DNA of 44,568 nt from Verrucomicrobiia bacterium (GTDB taxonomy: Bacteria; Verrucomicrobiota; Verrucomicrobiia; Limisphaerales; JADLHS01): NCBI GenBank assembly GCA_011525685.1, contig WYBW01000134.1, positions 1-44,568 of the forward strand, in the 5' to 3' direction. A program made the translations under genes and the position numbers. This document shows positions 40,200 through 44,568 of the stretch, in pieces. Under the pieces are notes generated by a model. That model made no database searches. It saw only the letters and a list, made by a program, of their open reading frames with translations, and was not told the origin of the DNA. The stretch's first letter is position 1. Each line of letters starts with the position of its first letter.

Positions 40200-43100
40200 A
40201 TGAATAGAACCGGCATCCTTTGCCACCGACGATCAAAGGGCCTGCACTGGCAGTCATTGTGCCTGGCGATCGGATTGAGTTGCTCGTTGTCAACCGCCCT
40301 GCGCACCCACGGCACGGTCGTCGCCTGGGGCAACAACAACAATGGCCAGGCAACCGTACCCGGCGACTTGACCAATGTCACCGCGCTGGCGGCCGGCCTG
40401 TTGCACAGCATCGCCCTCCGACCCAACGGTACCGTGGCCGCGTGGGGGGACAATTTCTTCGGACAACTCAATGTCCCGCCGGGTCTCTCGGACGTTGTCA
40501 GCATCGCGGCCGGCGGCGTTCGCAGTCTGGCGATTCGCAGCAACGGCACGCTCGTGGCGTGGGGCGAACCCTCCGCGGTGCCGCCCGGGTTGACGAACCT
40601 GATGGCGGTGGCGGCCGGGTGGGAGCACAACCTCGCGCTGACACGCGAAGGCAGGGTGATCGGCTGGGGCAGCGTCTCCAACATTCCTCCGGGCCTGAGC
40701 AACATCATTGCGATTGCGGCGGGCGATGGACACAGTCTCGCTCTGCGCGCCGACGGTCGGGTGTTTTCCTGGGGCAGCAACATTTTCGGCCAGGCCACGG
40801 TCCCGCTTGGACTGACCAATGTGGCCGCCATTGCCGCGGGCAAGGACCACAGCGTGGCGCTGCGCCGGAACGGCACCGTGGTGACTTGGGGAGCGAATTA
40901 CGACGGACAGACCAACGTGCCCGCCGGCCTCACGAACATTGCCGCCATTGCCGCCGGCGCTTATCACAGCGTGGCCCTCCGGGCCAATGGCACGTTGACC
41001 GCCTGGGGCAGTTCGGTTTTCAACCAGACGGTGGTTCCGCCCTGGTCCGGTTTCCAGAAGATCGCCGCGGGTGGTTATCACAACCTCGCGCAGCTCGTCA
41101 ACAACGCACCCGCCATCACCGTCCAGCCCTCGAGCCAGAAGGTCATGGTGACCGAAAGCGCCGTGCTGCAAGTGCTGGCCGTGGGCGCGCCGCCACTCAG
41201 TTTCCAATGGCGGCGCGACGGCACCAACATCGCCGGCGCCACCAACACCACGCTCGTCTTTCCGAACCTCCAACTCGGCGATGCCGGCACGTACACCGTC
41301 ACCGTCGGCAACCCCTTCGGTTCAGTCACCAGTGTCGAGGCTGTGCTGACGCCGGTGCTCGCGCCGCCTTACATCGTGGTCGCGCCGACGGACCAAACCA
41401 CGATCTGCGGAGAGGGCGCAACTTTCTCGGTGCTGGCTGACGGCTCGGCGCCGCTCGGTTACGAGTGGTATTTCGAGGACACGCCCATCGAGGGCGCCAC
41501 CAACGCCACCTTGAACCTGACCGGTGTCCTGACCAACCAGGCTGGCGGTTACCATGTCGTCATCACCAACGATCACGGGGCGGTTACCAGTTCGGTCGTT
41601 ACCTTGACCGTGATCGCGAACCCGCCAGTGATCACCAGCCCGTTGGAGGTCGCCGCTGAACAGGGGCAGTTTTTCAGCTACACCATCACCGGAGAACAGA
41701 ATCCGACCGACTTCAGCGCCAGCGATCTGCCGGCGGGACTCACGATCAACCCCACTACCGGCGTCATCTCCGGCATCCCGCAACCCTGCGGCGTCTTCCC
41801 CGTCACCATCACCACCGCCAACGCCTGCGCCGCGTATAGCGACGTCCTGACCATCACCATCGGCACTTCTGTTCCGACGATCACCAGCCCCTTGAGCGCG
41901 TCCGGCAAGCAGGGCAACTTTTTCAGCTACACCATCACCGGGCAGTTCAATCCCTACCTCTTCGCCGCCAACTGGCTGCCCTTGGGGCTGGAACTCGATC
42001 CGGCCACCGGCATCATCTCCGGCATTCCCTGGCAGAGCGGCACGTTCACCCCGATGATCACCGCCGCCAACGCCTGCGCCTCGGACACTCAACCGCTGGC
42101 ACTGACGTTCAGCCCGTCCGTGCCGGCCATCACCAGCCCTTTGACAGCCACCGGCACCGAGGAACAGAATTTCACCTATCAAATCACCGCCACCGAATCG
42201 CCCACCGGTTTTGGCGCGCAGGGTCTGCCCGTGGGACTGACCCTTGACCCGCTCACGGGTCTGATCTCCGGGCAGCCGGTCTATGCCGGCGATTTTGACG
42301 TGATCATCCAGGCCAGCAACGCCTGGGGGACGGGCAGCGCCATCGTGCGCTTTTCCTTCGCCAACGAACTCATCACCGGCCTTTCCATTGCCAACGTGTC
42401 GTTCACCTACTCGGCGCCCTACCTGTTGGACTTCGAATTCTCCCTGCGCGACAACGAAGACCCGGCCCTGGGCGACGCGGTGGTGGTGGCGCCGCACCTG
42501 TTGACCGTGGTGGCCAAGGAAGACGAGCAAACGATCAGCCCCTCGGAAACCGCCGTCATCATCCAGCGGGGCAGCGCCAAGCAGCTCAAGGCCAACCTGG
42601 TGCTCGATTTCACCCAAAGCCTCGCCTCGCTCGAACACGGCGACAGCAATGAGGACGGCATTTCCGACGCGATCGAGGCGATGGTCAGCGGCGCGCAATC
42701 GTTCGTGAACCAACAGTCACCCGACGCGCAGATCGGCGTGTTTGAGTTTCATCGCGACGACGCCGACCCGCAGCAGGTCGTGCCGCTTACCACGGACAAG
42801 GCGCAGTTGATCGAAGCCATCGCCGGCATCTGGACCAACTACGTGCAGTGGTTTCCCTCCAGCTCGCGCGCCTGGGACGCCCTCAACCTGGCCATCACCG
42901 ACCTGGGCGCTTCCAACCGCGACGAACAGCATTACGTGATCTTCCTCTCGGACGGGCGCGACGAATCGAGTCTGGCCACCGTGGACGACGTGATCACCGC
43001 CGCGACCAACAACGGCGTGAAGATTTACGGCATCGGCTTCGGCAACGAGATCCAGACGGCCAATTTGACCGCGATCACCTCCCAGACCCAGGGCCGGTAT

Positions 43101-44186
43101 TACGAGGCCACCAACGCCGTGGACTTGGCCGCGAAGTTTGCCCAGATCAGCAAGGACCTCAATGGCCAGTACATCCTCCGGTGGGCCACGCTCAAACGTT
43201 CCGCCAACGCCTTCACGCCTTCCTTCGAAATCAATTACCAGGGCTTCACCGCGTTGTCCCCCACCAATCCCGTCAGCACCGACTTCGACAATCCGATCGT
43301 GGATACCAACACCGTGCCGTTCACCACGAACTACCCGCTGATCACCAACATCGTCATCGGCCTGTACGTCCCCGCGGATTACGCCGGGAGTGTGACCCTG
43401 GGTTCGCTGCGGTTGACTCCCGATGCCGCCGTGCAACCGACGGCGATGACCTTGCGCGCCGCCTACATCCCGCGCTTCATCCGGCAGCTCCGCATCAATT
43501 ACCGCGCGAACTGGCCCTGCACCACCACGCTCATGTCCACCAACGCCGGTGAAATTCTCCATGGCTGGAGTCTCACCGAGACCAACGACGGCGCCGGCGG
43601 CACCTGGCTGGAACTCACCAGCCCCAATCCGCAAAGCCTGACCACCAGCCTGCCCTACGGGTCGCTGGGCAACCTGGTTCATTTCAACTTCCGCGACGTG
43701 GTATCGGCCTCCAACTCGTTCAGCCGGTTCGATGTGGACAATACGATCTATCAGACCACCGGCGGCCAGCGCTTCGTCGTCGAGAACACCAACACCTTCC
43801 TCACCGTCTATCCCGCGCTGCCCTTCGGCACGCCCGTCCCTTGGCTGATCGCCAACGGCATCACCAACAACTTCGTGGACGCCGAAGTCGCCGATCCGGA
43901 CGGTGACGGTGTGCCCACCTGGCAGGAATATCTCGCCAACACCAACCCGAGAAATCCGGCCTCCGTGTTCGCCATCAGCGAACTGGACTTCGACCTCTAT
44001 GGCCGTGGTCTGATCACCTTCAGCACCGCCCCGCTGCGCACGTATCGCGTGGAAACCTCCGCCGATCTGCTGTTCTGGGAAGTGGTGCGGGATCAAATCC
44101 CGGGCACCGGCGTCGAAGTCACGGTCCTGGACGAGCGCTATCAACCTTGGGTCACGCAGACCTTTTATCGGGTCGTGGCTTACTGA
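40200..44186 (+). CDS. Giant secreted RCC1-propeller / Ig / He_PIG / vWA protein
   Basis: A 1328-aa exported protein from ATG 40200, with AGGAG 8 bases upstream. After a signal-like N-terminus come seven RCC1 repeats (about 37-300; G-T-V-x-A-W-G and AAGxxHSLAL), enough for one seven-bladed propeller, with blades 3 and 4 shortened. Two Ig-like domains (about 303-386, 387-472) and three He_PIG-type putative Ig domains (about 473-723, each ITSPL...GLxxxPxTGxISGxP) follow. Next is a von Willebrand A domain (about 790-995) with MIDAS-like D803-F-T-Q-S807 and an EF-hand-like loop, D815 to E826, inserted directly after it. The C-terminal ~70 residues are the common beta domain. A metal-dependent adhesin role is likely. 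Confidence 0.88.
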   Translation: MNRTGILCHRRSKGLHWQSLCLAIGLSCSLSTALRTHGTVVAWGNNNNGQATVPGDLTNVTALAAGLLHSIALRPNGTVAAWGDNFFGQLNVPPGLSDVVSIAAGGVRSLAIRSNGTLVAWGEPSAVPPGLTNLMAVAAGWEHNLALTREGRVIGWGSVSNIPPGLSNIIAIAAGDGHSLALRADGRVFSWGSNIFGQATVPLGLTNVAAIAAGKDHSVALRRNGTVVTWGANYDGQTNVPAGLTNIAAIAAGAYHSVALRANGTLTAWGSSVFNQTVVPPWSGFQKIAAGGYHNLAQLVNNAPAITVQPSSQKVMVTESAVLQVLAVGAPPLSFQWRRDGTNIAGATNTTLVFPNLQLGDAGTYTVTVGNPFGSVTSVEAVLTPVLAPPYIVVAPTDQTTICGEGATFSVLADGSAPLGYEWYFEDTPIEGATNATLNLTGVLTNQAGGYHVVITNDHGAVTSSVVTLTVIANPPVITSPLEVAAEQGQFFSYTITGEQNPTDFSASDLPAGLTINPTTGVISGIPQPCGVFPVTITTANACAAYSDVLTITIGTSVPTITSPLSASGKQGNFFSYTITGQFNPYLFAANWLPLGLELDPATGIISGIPWQSGTFTPMITAANACASDTQPLALTFSPSVPAITSPLTATGTEEQNFTYQITATESPTGFGAQGLPVGLTLDPLTGLISGQPVYAGDFDVIIQASNAWGTGSAIVRFSFANELITGLSIANVSFTYSAPYLLDFEFSLRDNEDPALGDAVVVAPHLLTVVAKEDEQTISPSETAVIIQRGSAKQLKANLVLDFTQSLASLEHGDSNEDGISDAIEAMVSGAQSFVNQQSPDAQIGVFEFHRDDADPQQVVPLTTDKAQLIEAIAGIWTNYVQWFPSSSRAWDALNLAITDLGASNRDEQHYVIFLSDGRDESSLATVDDVITAATNNGVKIYGIGFGNEIQTANLTAITSQTQGRYYEATNAVDLAAKFAQISKDLNGQYILRWATLKRSANAFTPSFEINYQGFTALSPTNPVSTDFDNPIVDTNTVPFTTNYPLITNIVIGLYVPADYAGSVTLGSLRLTPDAAVQPTAMTLRAAYIPRFIRQLRINYRANWPCTTTLMSTNAGEILHGWSLTETNDGAGGTWLELTSPNPQSLTTSLPYGSLGNLVHFNFRDVVSASNSFSRFDVDNTIYQTTGGQRFVVENTNTFLTVYPALPFGTPVPWLIANGITNNFVDAEVADPDGDGVPTWQEYLANTNPRNPASVFAISELDFDLYGRGLITFSTAPLRTYRVETSADLLFWEVVRDQIPGTGVEVTVLDERYQPWVTQTFYRVVAY

Positions 44187-44568
44187 GGCTCGGCTGGCAC
44201 GTGGAATCAATGCCACACCAGCGCACTTGCTCCCTGGGCAACGGCGGCAGAGGGAAAAGCACGATCCTGTTGGCTGACGCCTCTAAGCACAGCTTACGGT
44301 TATGACGACGCCTCCCGGTTGCGGACGGTGCCCAGCGGGACCAACACGGTGGCGTATTCGTATCTTGCCGATTCGGCGCTGGTGGGAGAGATTGGGTTCA
44401 CCAACGGCAGCACGCTGCGTATGACGACCAGCAAGAGCTATGATTACCTGAACCGGCTGACGGCAATGGACAGTAGGACAGGCGTCGCGCCTGTCTCCAG
44501 CTTCATGTATTCGTACAACCACGCCCACCAGCGCACGCGCACCCCCTTCGCCAACGGCGGCTGCTGGA
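44187..44568 (+). pseudogene. RHS/YD-repeat protein fragment (continues beyond the window)
   Basis: The frame is open from the stop of the preceding gene to the window edge, in that same frame. From about 44286 it encodes YD-repeat sequence (AYGYDDASRLRTV, KSYDYLNRLTAM, YSYNHAHQRTRT) typical of RHS/YD proteins, large secreted or toxin-delivery shells. No start codon with a ribosome site precedes the similarity, and the N-terminal thousands of residues are missing, so this appears to be a 5'-truncated remnant. It could only be an intact gene if translated by an unusual route. A short palindrome (44474-44499) lies in frame within it, encoding SRTGVAPVSS. Confidence 0.6.
44474..44499. repeat. 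Short palindromic repeat inside the RHS fragment
   Basis: GACAGGCGTCGCGCCTGTC (44477-44495) with flanks. The 26 bases are the exact reverse complement of the copy at 9463-9488. It lies between two YD repeats without breaking the reading frame. Confidence 0.85.

Overview
The window is a GC-rich stretch of a bacterial chromosome, most likely from the phylum Verrucomicrobiota (Pedosphaera/Limisphaerales-like). This rests on several signs. There is a PSCyt1/DUF1549/DUF1553 protein followed by a DUF1501 protein. There are large secreted LamG, CARDB, RCC1, Ig and vWA proteins that share a similar C-terminal beta-domain. A hydrophobic spinster-type MFS transporter is present, and the intergenic spaces hold several families of palindromic repeats. 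The species assignment is inference. No rRNA, tRNA, CRISPR array, transposase or phage gene was seen.

Layout. 1-8.5 kb (+ strand): the 3' end of a membrane-anchored Ser/Thr kinase with a large extracytoplasmic part, a 1509-aa LamG/CARDB surface protein, a membrane protein with helical repeats, and a small chimeric gene remnant. 8.9-15.2 kb (- strand): a small hypothetical protein, IspF, a PhoB/PhoR-like two-component pair, and a sigma-54 NtrC-type regulator overlapping its histidine kinase. 15.3-17.6 kb (+ strand): a fusion of two universal stress domains and a receiver domain, followed by a DUF2934 gene. A candidate sigma-54 promoter lies upstream of the fusion gene, close to the sigma-54 activator. 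17.6-22.7 kb (- strand): an ExeA-like ATPase, a Wzz/BY-kinase-like protein with a degenerate P-loop, and two Wza-like export proteins. This looks like one tightly packed exopolysaccharide export operon. 23-29.3 kb: a secreted FGE-like protein, a secreted putative alpha/alpha-toroid protein, a Gfo/Idh/MocA dehydrogenase, NagB, and a secreted protein with four 62-65-residue repeats. 29.7-39.6 kb: the PSD1 and DUF1501 pair, a DUF433/DUF5615 toxin-antitoxin module, an MFS transporter, a cupin-like protein and an unknown polytopic membrane protein. 40.2-44.6 kb: a 1328-aa secreted RCC1/Ig/He_PIG/vWA protein, then an RHS/YD-repeat fragment running off the window.

The most unusual material lies in the spaces between genes. 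A 212-216 bp MITE-like element with terminal inverted repeats occurs in three full copies (24.2, 29.4 and 39.7 kb), with a one-ended relative at 9.2 kb. One copy carries a matched base-pair change in its two ends. Shorter palindromes (a 52-55 bp double hairpin, a 19-26 bp palindrome and a 27 bp palindrome) sit just after stop codons and, in two cases, in frame inside protein-coding sequence. A 76-aa gene at 8.29 kb joins the N-terminal block of its upstream neighbour to the C-terminal block of the toxin encoded 27 kb away.

The genes fit a free-living heterotroph that senses its envelope, exports polysaccharide and degrades sugars. The functional links between regions are inferred from gene order only.
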